DNA of 64,000 nucleotides from Gallionella sp. (GCA_003153155.1 PLWV01000017.1:223932-287931); one strand, 5' to 3'; positions 18,945-28,529 are shown, counted from the first letter of the stretch. Numbers and translations are program-made. The notes: generated by a model from the sequence alone, not told the origin.

Positions 18945-19952
18945 ATGAAACTCTCTGCCTTTGCCATTTTTACACTCATGCTCTCACTCCTGCCCGGCTG
19001 CGCCAGCCGGCAGCCCGCCCAGCCCGATTGGATCACCGGTGATAGCGCCAATTACAAGAGCTCGCAATATTTGATAGGCAGGGGCCAGGCTGCTACGCAG
19101 GAAGAAGCCAAGGATCGCGCCCGCGCCGACCTGTCCAAAATATTCCAGGTTGCAGTGACGGCGGACAGCGAGGATGTGCAGAAATTCAAGACCAGCCCCG
19201 CCGGGCCGGGAGAGTATGAGAGCCAGGCTTCCCGCCACATCACCACGCACACCGAACAGATTATCCACGGGATACAGATCGCGGAGCTGTGGCAAGACCC
19301 CGCCACAAAAAACTATCACGCGCTGGCAGTCCTGCCGCGCTTGCAGACCGCTTCCGGCCTGCGCCAGCAGATCAGCCAGCTGGATGAGGCCACCGGCAAC
19401 CATATCGAGCAGTCCCGCAAAAACAGCGACCTGTTCCTGAAAATTGCTGCAGCCAACAATGCACTGGAAACGCAACAGGAGCGCGACACATTGCAGAAGA
19501 GTCTGCAAGTGGTGGACATTACCGGTCGCGGACTGGAATCGCAATGGAACAGCGCGAAACTCCAAAGCGATCTGGACGAATTGCTGAAGCGGGTGCGGAT
19601 AGCATCGCAAGTAACGGCCGATTCCACTCCCGGCTTGGCGGAGGTGGTGGCCGGCGCGCTGGCCAAAGCCGGTTTCATGATTGAGACCGGGCAGAATCCG
19701 GATTTTGTGTTGCAGGCACGGATGGAACTGGCTGACTTGGGTTTCAAGGAAGGCTGGTACTGGCAGCGCGGCGTCCTGGAAGTCACCTTGTCGGAGACGG
19801 CCACCAGCCGTGTGCGCGGCACCAGGCGCTGGACCGTCAAGAGCAACGCCCCGGACAAGGAAAGCGCGGCCAAGCGCGCCTTAAATCAGGCAGACGCAGT
19901 CCTGAAGCAGGAGTTGCGCACAGCAATCATTGATATGGCCACCAGCCATTGA
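18945..19952 (+). CDS. LPP20-family lipoprotein
   Basis: Lipobox LLPGC; PDWITGDSANYKSSQYLIGRGQAATQEEAKDRARADLSKIF. Confidence 0.8.
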   Translation: MKLSAFAIFTLMLSLLPGCASRQPAQPDWITGDSANYKSSQYLIGRGQAATQEEAKDRARADLSKIFQVAVTADSEDVQKFKTSPAGPGEYESQASRHITTHTEQIIHGIQIAELWQDPATKNYHALAVLPRLQTASGLRQQISQLDEATGNHIEQSRKNSDLFLKIAAANNALETQQERDTLQKSLQVVDITGRGLESQWNSAKLQSDLDELLKRVRIASQVTADSTPGLAEVVAGALAKAGFMIETGQNPDFVLQARMELADLGFKEGWYWQRGVLEVTLSETATSRVRGTRRWTVKSNAPDKESAAKRALNQADAVLKQELRTAIIDMATSH

Positions 19953-19958
19953 CGACAA

Positions 19959-20843
19959 CTAACTTTGCCCATTGCGCAACGCAGCGATACGCTCATCCAA
20001 CGGCGGATGGGTCATGAATATTTTTGCGAAAGCGTGACTGCCGGAGATGCCGAAAGCAGCCATTTTTTCCGGCAGGGTGGCCTGCTCATGATTGATTTTC
20101 AAGCGTTCAAGTGCCGCGATCATTTTTTCTCGTCCAGCCAGATGCGCTCCACCCGCATCGGCGCGGAATTCACGCTGGCGCGAGAACCACATCACGATGA
20201 CGCTGGCCAGCACACCCAACACCAGTTGCGCCGCTATTTCCGCAACGAAGGCACCAATGCCGGGACCATTCCGGCCATCATTCTTGAGCAACACGCGATC
20301 CACGAAGAATCCGAACAGCTTGGCGAAAAATATCACGAAGGTGTTCACCACGCCCTGGATCAGGGCCAGGGTCACCATGTCGCCATTGGCAACGTGGCTG
20401 ATCTCATGTCCCAACACGGCTTCCGCTTCATCCTTGCTCATGTTGTGCAACAAGCCGGTGCTCACCGCAACCAGTGCATCGTTGCGATTCCAGCCGGTGG
20501 CAAAAGCATTCACATCCGGCGCGTCGTAAACCGCTACTTCCGGCATCCCAATACCAGCAGCTTGCGCATGCCGTTGCACTGTTTCAACCAGCCAGCGTTC
20601 AGTCGGATCAATCGGGTTTTCGATGACCTTCGCGCCGACCATGCGCTTTGCCGACCACTTGGACATGGCCAGCGAAACCAGCGAACCGGCAAAGCCGATC
20701 ACGGCGGATATCACCAGCAGCGCGCTGAAGTTGATGCCGCCGGATTCGTTCAGCCAGCGATCCACGCCGAGCAGACGCAGAGTGATATTGATCACGAACA
20801 CCACTGCCAAATTGGTCAAAATAAACAGGAAAATCCGCTTCAT
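19959..20843 (-). CDS. htpX: Protease HtpX
   Basis: [12 protein letters not shown] zinc site, [40 protein letters not shown]. Confidence 0.95.
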   Translation of the reverse strand: MKRIFLFILTNLAVVFVINITLRLLGVDRWLNESGGINFSALLVISAVIGFAGSLVSLAMSKWSAKRMVGAKVIENPIDPTERWLVETVQRHAQAAGIGMPEVAVYDAPDVNAFATGWNRNDALVAVSTGLLHNMSKDEAEAVLGHEISHVANGDMVTLALIQGVVNTFVIFFAKLFGFFVDRVLLKNDGRNGPGIGAFVAEIAAQLVLGVLASVIVMWFSRQREFRADAGGAHLAGREKMIAALERLKINHEQATLPEKMAAFGISGSHAFAKIFMTHPPLDERIAALRNGQS

Positions 20844-20949
20844 AAACTTATCGCCTCCAATGTTAAAATCATGCCGCGCAGTCTACCATTCCGGCCACTT
20901 CGCGCTGCGAACGTTGGGTGTTCATCGTCAGATTTCAAGAGTTGCTTCG

Positions 20950-21130
20950 CTATAACCAATGACTTGGCTGTCGTTAACCAGCGGCTTATGTCACCGTACT
21001 TTGGTGACTTAGCCGAATGGCTATGCAAAGCTTTGGACAGCCTATAACCAGCCACTTGGTTGATGTCTTTTGTCAACCCAGTGGAATGGCTAGTTGTTTC
21101 ATCAGTCAGATGGCTAGTAGCTTCACTAGT
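20950..21130. repeat. Dispersed hairpin repeat array, copy 1 (inverted relative to 24176-24570)
   Basis: Reverse complement contains aaagctttgcatagccattcggctaagtcaccaaagtacggtgacataagccgctggttaac, nearly identical to about 24430-24525. Confidence 0.85.
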
Positions 21131-21158
21131 GGTAAACTCGCCCCGGTTTGACGATCAA

Positions 21159-21989
21159 ATGGAGGTTAAGTTGCAAGAACTGCTCAATCATCCCGCCGTA
21201 CAAGCCGGCTTGGCCCCTTTCCTGGTCGCGCTGATTACCGCTGAACTATTCCAGCGTATCAAATTGAGCGGCTTAGCCGTCATCGCCGGATTTGCCGTCA
21301 CCGTTTACCTGGCCAGCGACTTCACCATCGAGCCGCTCACCGCCGCGCGAAAAATCGTTCTATTGGGATTGCTCAGCGCATTGCTCGCCCTGTTGCTCAC
21401 TTTATTGCAATCACGCTGGTTTAGTTGGCTGCTTCCCGTGCTCGGGGGCGCGGTCGCCATTTGGACGGTACAGCGTGTTCTCCAGCAACAGGCGCCCCAA
21501 GTAGTACTGCTGTGGGGCACGGGTTGCGCGGCTTATGTCGCGATTCTGGTATGGGGCATGGACAAGCTATCGGACCAGGAACCGCTACGCGCTGCCAGCG
21601 CAGCCACCGCGCTGGGCATCGGCACCGGTGGCGCGGCCTTGGTCGGCGCGTCCGCCTTGCTCGGTCAATTCGGTTTAGCGCTTGGGTCTGCTGCAGCCGC
21701 GCACTTGTTGATTCAGATGATCAGCAACCGGCCGCTCCCGACCGGACGCACCTTCACTTTACCGCTCGCGATGATTGCCGGGCTGACCGGCTGCGTGGCC
21801 GTGCTAAGTGCACAACTTCCGTGGTACGCGCTGCCCATTCTTGCTGCTATTCCCCTTGTAGCCTGGCTCGTTCCACTGCCCAACCTGTCAGTCCGGATAC
21901 AGAGCCTGCTGCTCGCGATATTGACATTCGCCTTCGCGGGTGGCGCGATTTATGTGACATGGCGCGTGGCTGGCGACGTGCCATTTTAG
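21159..21989 (+). CDS. Hypothetical multi-TM membrane protein
   Basis: MEVKLQELLNHPAVQAGLAPFLVALITAELF...; many hydrophobic helices. Confidence 0.7.
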   Translation: MEVKLQELLNHPAVQAGLAPFLVALITAELFQRIKLSGLAVIAGFAVTVYLASDFTIEPLTAARKIVLLGLLSALLALLLTLLQSRWFSWLLPVLGGAVAIWTVQRVLQQQAPQVVLLWGTGCAAYVAILVWGMDKLSDQEPLRAASAATALGIGTGGAALVGASALLGQFGLALGSAAAAHLLIQMISNRPLPTGRTFTLPLAMIAGLTGCVAVLSAQLPWYALPILAAIPLVAWLVPLPNLSVRIQSLLLAILTFAFAGGAIYVTWRVAGDVPF

Positions 21990-22004
21990 CTCCAGCCCAT
22001 GAAC

Positions 22005-22165
22005 TTTAGTAGGGCTGAAGCCCTTACGAAAAACTTTCGTCCGGGCACCCGGCAGAGGCGTTCCGCCGCAATTCAAAGTGCTGTTGCATTCGGCGGAACA
22101 AATCATCCGGCGGAACGCTTGCGGTTCCGCCCTATGCGGGCTACGACCGCTGCGCACAGGAATGC
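22005..22165. repeat. Intergenic palindromic repeats upstream of mdh
   Basis: gtagggctgaagcccttac hairpin, acgaaaaactttcgtccgggcacccg motif, ggcggaacgcttgcggttccgcc hairpin. Confidence 0.7.
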
Positions 22166-22276
22166 TCGAGCACGCGACGCAACGACGCCGCACCAACGAA
22201 TTTATAGAGGTGTCGTTGTGCACAGGCCTTTCAAAAGAATTATTATGCGCATATCGTTGGTTCACAGGAGGCCCCC

Positions 22277-23260
22277 ATGAAAGCACCCGTTCGCATCACC
22301 GTCACCGGTGCCGCCGGGCAAATCGGCTACGCTGTTCTGTTCCGTATCGCCAATGGCGACATGCTTGGGCGCGAGCAGCCGATCATCCTGCAACTGCTGG
22401 ATGTGCCGCAGGCACAACAAATGTTGCGCGGCGTGATGATGGAGCTGGAGGATTGCGCCTTCCCGCTGCTGCAACAAATCATCATCACCGATGATCCGAA
22501 GGTCGCGTTCAAGGATACCGAAGTCGCCATGTTGATCGGCGCACGTCCACGCAGCAAGGGCATGGAGCGCAAGGATTTGATCGAAGCCAATGGCGCGATC
22601 TTCTCCGAACAGGGCAAGCTGCTTAACCAATATGCGGCGCGCCACGTCAAAGTACTGGTGGTGGGCAATCCCGCCAACACCAACGCGCTGATCGCGATGA
22701 AGAACGCCCCCGATCTCGACCCGCGCAATTTCAGCGCGATGATGCGCCTCGACCACAACCGCGCCATCGCCCAAATCGCACTCAAGCTGTTCCAGCCGAT
22801 CCGCGACATCAAGAAGATGATCATCTGGGGCAACCACTCCGGCACGCAATATCCCGATCTCGACCACGCCGAGATTCGCGGCCGTCCGGTGCGCGACATC
22901 CTGCCGGATCAGGATTGGGTGGAACGCGAATTCATCCCCATCGTGCAAAAGCGCGGCGCGGCAGTCATCGAAGCGCGCGGCCTGTCCAGTGCCGCCAGCG
23001 CCGCCAACGCCGCCGTCTCGCACATCCACGACTGGATGCTCAGCTCGCACCACAACGATTGGGTGACCATGAGCATACCGTCCGACGGTAGTTACGGCAT
23101 TCCAGAGGGCGTGATCTACGGCTTCCCGGTCACTTGCAAACACGGCCATTTTGACATCGTGCAAGGATTACCGATCAGCGAGCTTGGTCGCAGACACATG
23201 CGGGAGAGCCATCAGGAACTGCTGGAGGAACGCGAACACGTCAAACATTTGCTGGGATAA
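22277..23260 (+). CDS. mdh: Malate dehydrogenase
   Basis: [62 protein letters not shown]. Confidence 0.96.
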   Translation: MKAPVRITVTGAAGQIGYAVLFRIANGDMLGREQPIILQLLDVPQAQQMLRGVMMELEDCAFPLLQQIIITDDPKVAFKDTEVAMLIGARPRSKGMERKDLIEANGAIFSEQGKLLNQYAARHVKVLVVGNPANTNALIAMKNAPDLDPRNFSAMMRLDHNRAIAQIALKLFQPIRDIKKMIIWGNHSGTQYPDLDHAEIRGRPVRDILPDQDWVEREFIPIVQKRGAAVIEARGLSSAASAANAAVSHIHDWMLSSHHNDWVTMSIPSDGSYGIPEGVIYGFPVTCKHGHFDIVQGLPISELGRRHMRESHQELLEEREHVKHLLG

Positions 23261-23278
23261 ACGCGCACACCATTTTCG

Positions 23279-24175
23279 ATGAATGAAAAACTGTTACACC
23301 TGCTGGGCGGCAAAGAAGATCTCTACCCAAAAAATCTGGAGAAGCAGTATCCGCGTGTGGTGAACCGTATCGCTGACCTGTGGCATTCAAAGGAAATTGA
23401 TGCTTACTTCACGGATCTGATGACGGATACCCGCGATGGCTCACGACATGGGTTCCCTAGCGAGTTGGCATCCGAAATTTTCTCGTTGAGCTTGGTGCAC
23501 GCAAAATTGCGAGATCAGGAACAGCAAGGCGCGGCTGTGGTTAATCCCTGGGACGATGTGGAAGCATCGAAAAAAGCCGCCATCGAACAGCAAGGCTATG
23601 CTTTTTCCCCCAAGGGTTTCATCCAGTCAGCCGAAAAGGGCGACCGCAATGCCGTTGCGTTGTTCTTGAGCAGCGGCGTGGATATTGATACGCGTGATGA
23701 GCACGGCTGGACACCGCTGATGATATCAACCTTCAATGGCAAGGAAGAAGTTGCAATCTTTCTCATCCTCAACGGCGCCGACGTCCACCCCAAGGATACG
23801 GCAGGTTATGGGCCGCTGCACTGGGCCGCATTCAACGGTTACAGCAACATAGTGAAACTGCTCGTGGAAAAACGCGCCAATGTGAACGAACGCAGCAACC
23901 ATGGCTGGACACCACTGCTGCAAGCTGCCACTCGCGGCCACCTGCTGACTGCCGGGCAACTGATTGCCGGTGGCGCCGACGTCAATCTCGCCAGCAACGA
24001 CGGCTGGACGCCACTGCACAAGGCCGCCGCCAACGGTCATACCGAAGTAGTCAAACTGCTGCTCGCCAAGGGTGCGGACCGCGGTATAGAATATCATAAT
24101 GGCACAACGCCCTTGACCCTTGCCACCAAAAACAAGCATGAAGAGATCGTGGCCCTGCTCACCGCAAACAGCTGA
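23279..24175 (+). CDS. Ankyrin-repeat protein
   Basis: Ankyrin units DEHGWTPLMISTFNGKEEVAIFLILNGADV, NHGWTPLLQAATRGHLLTAGQLIAGGADVN, NDGWTPLHKAAANGHTEVVKLLLAKGAD. Confidence 0.9.
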   Translation: MNEKLLHLLGGKEDLYPKNLEKQYPRVVNRIADLWHSKEIDAYFTDLMTDTRDGSRHGFPSELASEIFSLSLVHAKLRDQEQQGAAVVNPWDDVEASKKAAIEQQGYAFSPKGFIQSAEKGDRNAVALFLSSGVDIDTRDEHGWTPLMISTFNGKEEVAIFLILNGADVHPKDTAGYGPLHWAAFNGYSNIVKLLVEKRANVNERSNHGWTPLLQAATRGHLLTAGQLIAGGADVNLASNDGWTPLHKAAANGHTEVVKLLLAKGADRGIEYHNGTTPLTLATKNKHEEIVALLTANS

Positions 24176-24570
24176 TGAAACTCCTGATGAGACTACTGGT
24201 GAAACAACTAGCCATCCCACTAAGCAACCAGAAAACGGTTGCCAAGTGGTTGGTTATAGCCATCTGACTGATGAAACAACTAGCCAATCCACTAAGCCAC
24301 CAAAGAACGGTGGCAAAGTGGCTGGTTATAATCCAGCAAAATACGCTGGGTAAGTCATTGATGAAACTACTAGCCATCTGACTAGGCTAGCAAACGACGC
24401 CAGCCAAGTCATTGGTTATAGGTTGTCAAAAGCTTTGCATAGCCATCTGACTATGTTGGCAAACGCGTTGCATAGCCATTCGGCTAAGTCACCAAAAGAC
24501 GGTGACATAAGCCGCTGGTTAACGCCAACTAAGTCATTGGTTAACGACAACCAAGTGGCTGGTTATAGGC
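24176..24570. repeat. Dispersed hairpin repeat array, copy 2 (about five units ending GGTTATA/GGTTAAC)
   Basis: Units such as actagccaatccactaagccaccaaagaacggtggcaaagtggctggttata; imperfect stems CCACTAAGCCACC/GGTGGCAAAGTGG. Confidence 0.85.
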
Positions 24571-24647
24571 CTCGCACTTGCCCTCTCTTGATTTTTGCCT
24601 TGCCGCCTCCATATAAATAAGCTTCAATAATTAACTTGAGGCTTGTT

Positions 24648-25454
24648 ATGCAAAATATCCGACCTGCGGCTGTTGCCGGCCTGTTCTACCCCGCTGAACC
24701 CCGGCAGCTTGCGCATGACGTGCAACAGCTGCTGGTCGAGGCGCGCCCGATCGACCTGATTCCCAAGGCACTGATAGTCCCGCACGCCGGTTACATTTAC
24801 TCCGGCGCAATCGCAGCCGCGGCTTATGCCACGATTCGCCCCATCGCCGCGCGCATCCGTCGCGTGGTGCTGCTCGGCCCTACTCATCGCGTCGCGGTGC
24901 GGGGCTTGGCGCTGCCCGGTGCGGATGCCTTTGACACGCCGTTGGGACGGGTCATGCTGGACACGGCGGCAGCGCGTGCCATCACCCATTTGCCGCAAGT
25001 CAGCGTCAGCGCACAAGCGCACGCTCTGGAGCATTCGCTGGAAGTACAACTGCCTTTTTTGCAAAGCGTATTAACGGATTTCACTTTGCTGCCATTGGCG
25101 GTCGGCATGGCTACCGCCGAGGAAGTTGCGGAGGTGCTGGAGACTGTGTGGGGCGGTGATGAAACGCTGGTCGTCATCAGCTCCGATCTCTCGCACTATC
25201 TGCCTTACACCACCGCGCAACGCGTGGATGGCGAAACCGTGCAGTCCATCCTGAATCTGCGCCAACCCATCGCACATGACCATGCCTGTGGCGGCACGCC
25301 CATCAGCGGCCTGATCGTCGCGGCGCAGAAGCACCACCTCACACCTCATTTACTCGATTTGCGAAACTCTGGCGACACCGCCGGGTCTCATGCACAGGTG
25401 GTGGGTTATGCCGCGTTTGCTTTTACCCCGGCGACCGATACCCGAACGGCGTAA
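24648..25454 (+). CDS. AmmeMemoRadiSam system protein B (MEMO1 family)
   Basis: MQNIRPAAVAGLFYPAEP; VPHAGYIYSGAIAAAAY; LLGPTHRV; HSLEVQLPFLQ; SSDLSHYLPY. Confidence 0.93.
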   Translation: MQNIRPAAVAGLFYPAEPRQLAHDVQQLLVEARPIDLIPKALIVPHAGYIYSGAIAAAAYATIRPIAARIRRVVLLGPTHRVAVRGLALPGADAFDTPLGRVMLDTAAARAITHLPQVSVSAQAHALEHSLEVQLPFLQSVLTDFTLLPLAVGMATAEEVAEVLETVWGGDETLVVISSDLSHYLPYTTAQRVDGETVQSILNLRQPIAHDHACGGTPISGLIVAAQKHHLTPHLLDLRNSGDTAGSHAQVVGYAAFAFTPATDTRTA

Positions 25455-25474
25455 ATTTTCAGGAGAGACTGAAT

Positions 25475-26122
25475 ATGTTAGATGAACAAGGCAAAGTGTT
25501 ACTACCGATCGCGCGCGCCGCTATTTCGCGCGTGTTGAACGTGTCACACACAGCAGATGAATCCGCGCCGTGGCTGGCTGAGCATGGAGCATGCTTCGTC
25601 ACACTCACACAATACGGCGAGTTGCGCGGCTGCATCGGCTCGCTGCAAGCGCACCGTTCATTGCTCGACGATGTCAAAAGCAATGCCGTGTCCGCTGCCT
25701 TGCGCGATCCGCGTTTCACGCCGTTGAGCGTGGAAGAACTCGACATCACCACAGTCGAGATTTCGCTGCTCTCTACTACACTGGCGATGGAGGTTCGGGA
25801 CGAGGCCGATGCGCTGGCGCAACTCCGCCCCGGCGTGGACGGCATCATTTTTGAATACGGCAGATATCGCAGCACCTTTCTGCCGCAAGTATGGGAGAAC
25901 CTCGCACAGCCAAGGGAATTTCTTGCCATGCTCAGACGCAAGGCCGGGCTACCCGATGACTTCTGGGCGGAAGATGTGAAACTATCGCGCTATAGCGTGA
26001 CCAAATGGAGCGAGTCCGAAAAACTTTTGAAGGAACCACTAGCCAATCGATTAGACGAGCAAACAACACTCGCCAAGTCGCTGGTTATGACCGGGCACCC
26101 GAAGGAGCACCAACATGGATGA
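25475..26122 (+). CDS. AmmeMemoRadiSam system protein A (AMMECR1 family)
   Basis: ACFVTLTQYGELRGCIGSLQAHRSLLDDVKSNAVSAALRDPRF; FLPQVWENL; C-terminal tail encoded by repeat DNA. Confidence 0.93.
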   Translation: MLDEQGKVLLPIARAAISRVLNVSHTADESAPWLAEHGACFVTLTQYGELRGCIGSLQAHRSLLDDVKSNAVSAALRDPRFTPLSVEELDITTVEISLLSTTLAMEVRDEADALAQLRPGVDGIIFEYGRYRSTFLPQVWENLAQPREFLAMLRRKAGLPDDFWAEDVKLSRYSVTKWSESEKLLKEPLANRLDEQTTLAKSLVMTGHPKEHQHG

Positions 26123-27221
26123 AGCAATCAGCATCGCCGAACAATATCCTGCCAAGTACTGGCACCGGCTGGATGACGGTCGCATCCAGTGCGATCTGTG
26201 CCCGCGCGACTGCAAGTTGCATGAAGGCCAGCGCGGCGCGTGTTTCGTGCGCGGGCGTGTCGGCGATGCGATGGTGCTCACCACCTATGGTCGCTCCTCG
26301 GGTTTCTGCGTCGACCCGGTCGAGAAAAAGCCGCTCAACCATTTCTATCCGGGCAGCAGCATCCTGTCGTTCGGCACGGCGGGCTGCAACCTTGCCTGCA
26401 AATTCTGCCAGAACTGGGACATTTCCAAATCGCGCAGCTTCGACAAACTCGCCGACCAGGCCACTCCGGAAGCCATCGCGCGCAGCGCCGAACGGCTGGG
26501 CTGCAAGAGCGTCGCCTTCACTTACAACGATCCGGTGATCTTCGCCGAATATGCGATGGATGTGGCCGATGCCTGCCACGAGCGCGGCATCAAAGCAGTG
26601 GCGGTCACAGCGGGCTATATGCACGACCAGCCGCGCCGCGAGTTCTATGCCAAGATGGATGCCGCCAACGTTGACCTGAAAGCCTTCACCGACGAGTTCT
26701 ATGTCAAACAAACCGGCTCACATTTGCAACCGGTGCTGGACACGCTGAAATATCTGCGTCAGGAAACCAAGGTGTGGTTGGAAATCACCACACTGCTGAT
26801 CCCCGGTTACAACGATTCCGCGCACGAGATCGGCAAGATGAGCGAATGGATCGCGAGGGAACTCGGCGTGGATGTGCCGCTGCACTTCACCGCCTTCCAC
26901 CCCGACTACAAGATGACCAGCATTTCCGCCACCCCGGCGGAAACGCTGACACAGGCTCGGCAAATCGCCCACTCCGCCGGACTGCTGCATGTCTATACCG
27001 GCAACGTGCATGACCTTTCCGGCGGCACCACGCATTGCCCGGCTTGCCAGCATTCGCTGATTGTGCGCGACTGGCATTTGATCCGCGACTACACACTCAG
27101 CGCACAGGGCAACTGTCCGCAATGCGGCACAACACTGGCTGGACATTTCGAAAAATTCGCCGGACAATTCGGCCGGCAGCGCATCCCTATCGTCATGACG
27201 GGCGTCATGGCGGGAAAATAA
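26115..27221 (+). CDS. AmmeMemoRadiSam system radical SAM enzyme
   Basis: FGTAGCNLACKFCQNWDISKS CxxxCxxC motif; GRSSGFCVDPVEKKPLNHFYPG; VYTGNVHD. Confidence 0.93.
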   Translation: MDEAISIAEQYPAKYWHRLDDGRIQCDLCPRDCKLHEGQRGACFVRGRVGDAMVLTTYGRSSGFCVDPVEKKPLNHFYPGSSILSFGTAGCNLACKFCQNWDISKSRSFDKLADQATPEAIARSAERLGCKSVAFTYNDPVIFAEYAMDVADACHERGIKAVAVTAGYMHDQPRREFYAKMDAANVDLKAFTDEFYVKQTGSHLQPVLDTLKYLRQETKVWLEITTLLIPGYNDSAHEIGKMSEWIARELGVDVPLHFTAFHPDYKMTSISATPAETLTQARQIAHSAGLLHVYTGNVHDLSGGTTHCPACQHSLIVRDWHLIRDYTLSAQGNCPQCGTTLAGHFEKFAGQFGRQRIPIVMTGVMAGK

Positions 27222-27261
27222 TTAAGCAGGGCGCACAGCCCATTCTAAAAAGGAGAAGTTC

Positions 27262-27345
27262 ATGAGCAGCGTCTGGCGTAGCATCCTGTTTTTCATCGTG
27301 ATCACTTTGTTTCTTGGTTTGCTGGGCTTTATTTTTGTGCATTGA
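27262..27345 (+). CDS. 27-aa single-TM micropeptide
   Basis: RBS aggagaagttc then ATG; MSSVWRSILFFIVITLFLGLLGFIFVH*; absent from the supplied ORF track because of length. Confidence 0.5.
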   Translation: MSSVWRSILFFIVITLFLGLLGFIFVH

Positions 27346-27434
27346 TTGCATGGGGAACTCATGGCACACCGCCATGCGCTCCCTGCCCAAGCCGGACGAG
27401 CCGGAGCCAGACAGGTAGCCTGGGTTGAGCAAAG

Positions 27435-27472
27435 CGGAATCCGGAGAAGTACCGCTGAGTCCCCGGATTCCG
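27435..27472. repeat. Inverted repeat / possible terminator (CGGAATCCGG...CCGGATTCCG)
   Basis: Perfect 10-bp arms. Confidence 0.6.
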
Positions 27473-27569
27473 GCCTTCGCCTGCATCTTGGCTACGGGAC
27501 TGTTCTGGGTTCCCAATAAACCCCATGACAGACTTATCGGAGGGCCTGGTTTACATGAGGAGTGAAAAC

Positions 27570-28202
27570 ATGTCGCGACTACCCATCACCATCCCCGCCG
27601 GGCACGTCTCCCTCGAAGGCGAGTTGATCCTACCGCCATCCGCAAAAGGAGTGGTGCTGTTCGCCCACGGCAGCGGCAGCAGCCGCTTCAGTCCGCGCAA
27701 CACCTATGTCGCAGAAGTGCTGCAGCAACGCGGTATCGGCACCCTGCTATTCGATTTGCTGACGCGCGAAGAGGATCAGAATTACGAAACGCGCTTCGAC
27801 ATCGCGCTGCTCACGCAACGCCTGCTCGCGGCGACCGCGTGGCTACAGACTTACCCCATGACGCAAGCCTTGCACATGGGCTATTTCGGTGCCAGCACCG
27901 GTGCGGCGGCGGCGTTACAAGCGGCGGCAAAAATGGAAAATAAAATCGCCGCCGTAGTATCGCGCGGCGGACGGCCCGACCTCGCCGGAGAAGTTGCACT
28001 GCGTCGCGTGACTGCGCCGACCCTGCTCATCGTCGGCGGCGCGGACTACGGTGTGATCGAATTGAACCAGCAGGCGGATGCGCTGCTAAACTGCGAGAAG
28101 AAACTCACCCTGATTCCCGGCGCGACACATTTGTTCGGAGAACCGGGCACATTGCAACAAGCGGCGCACAGCGCAGCCGACTGGTTTGCGCAGCATCTAT
28201 AG
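27570..28202 (+). CDS. Alpha/beta hydrolase (dienelactone hydrolase-like)
   Basis: VVLFAHGSGSSRFSPRN; GYFGASTGAAAAL nucleophile elbow; GGADYGVIELN; GATHLF. Confidence 0.85.
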   Translation: MSRLPITIPAGHVSLEGELILPPSAKGVVLFAHGSGSSRFSPRNTYVAEVLQQRGIGTLLFDLLTREEDQNYETRFDIALLTQRLLAATAWLQTYPMTQALHMGYFGASTGAAAALQAAAKMENKIAAVVSRGGRPDLAGEVALRRVTAPTLLIVGGADYGVIELNQQADALLNCEKKLTLIPGATHLFGEPGTLQQAAHSAADWFAQHL

Positions 28203-28529
28203 CACCCTGTATCCCGCGACCTGAACGCACTATCGCGAGCAGCGTCAACTGGGATTCGTTCCCATCTCAATCAGGGGATAAAAAATGTTAATGCTGACCC
28301 ATGTGATGATGAACGTCTGGTAACACATAAGAGACGTTCATCTCTGCGAAAAGCGGACGGTCAACGCAGGTTCGAGTAAATACTTTAGATTTTGTAGTAC
28401 TCGGCCGATTTATTGGCGCGGCATATACCTCGCCTCACAATCGGCTGCTCTCCCGGCAAGAGCCGCACCCGCTCCGTCATTGACCGAATGCTGCAATTGT
28501 CTTATGGTTGGATCGCTTTGATTATCGTA

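Noticed and set aside
19965-21047. 360-aa ORF on + strand
   Set aside because: Antisense to htpX and running into repeat DNA; no recognisable domain.
22262-23164. 300-aa ORF on - strand
   Set aside because: Antisense shadow of mdh.
24176-24570. Possible CRISPR array
   Set aside because: Units vary in length and sequence, repeats form imperfect hairpins, no uniform spacers and no cas genes nearby; fits a dispersed palindromic repeat array.
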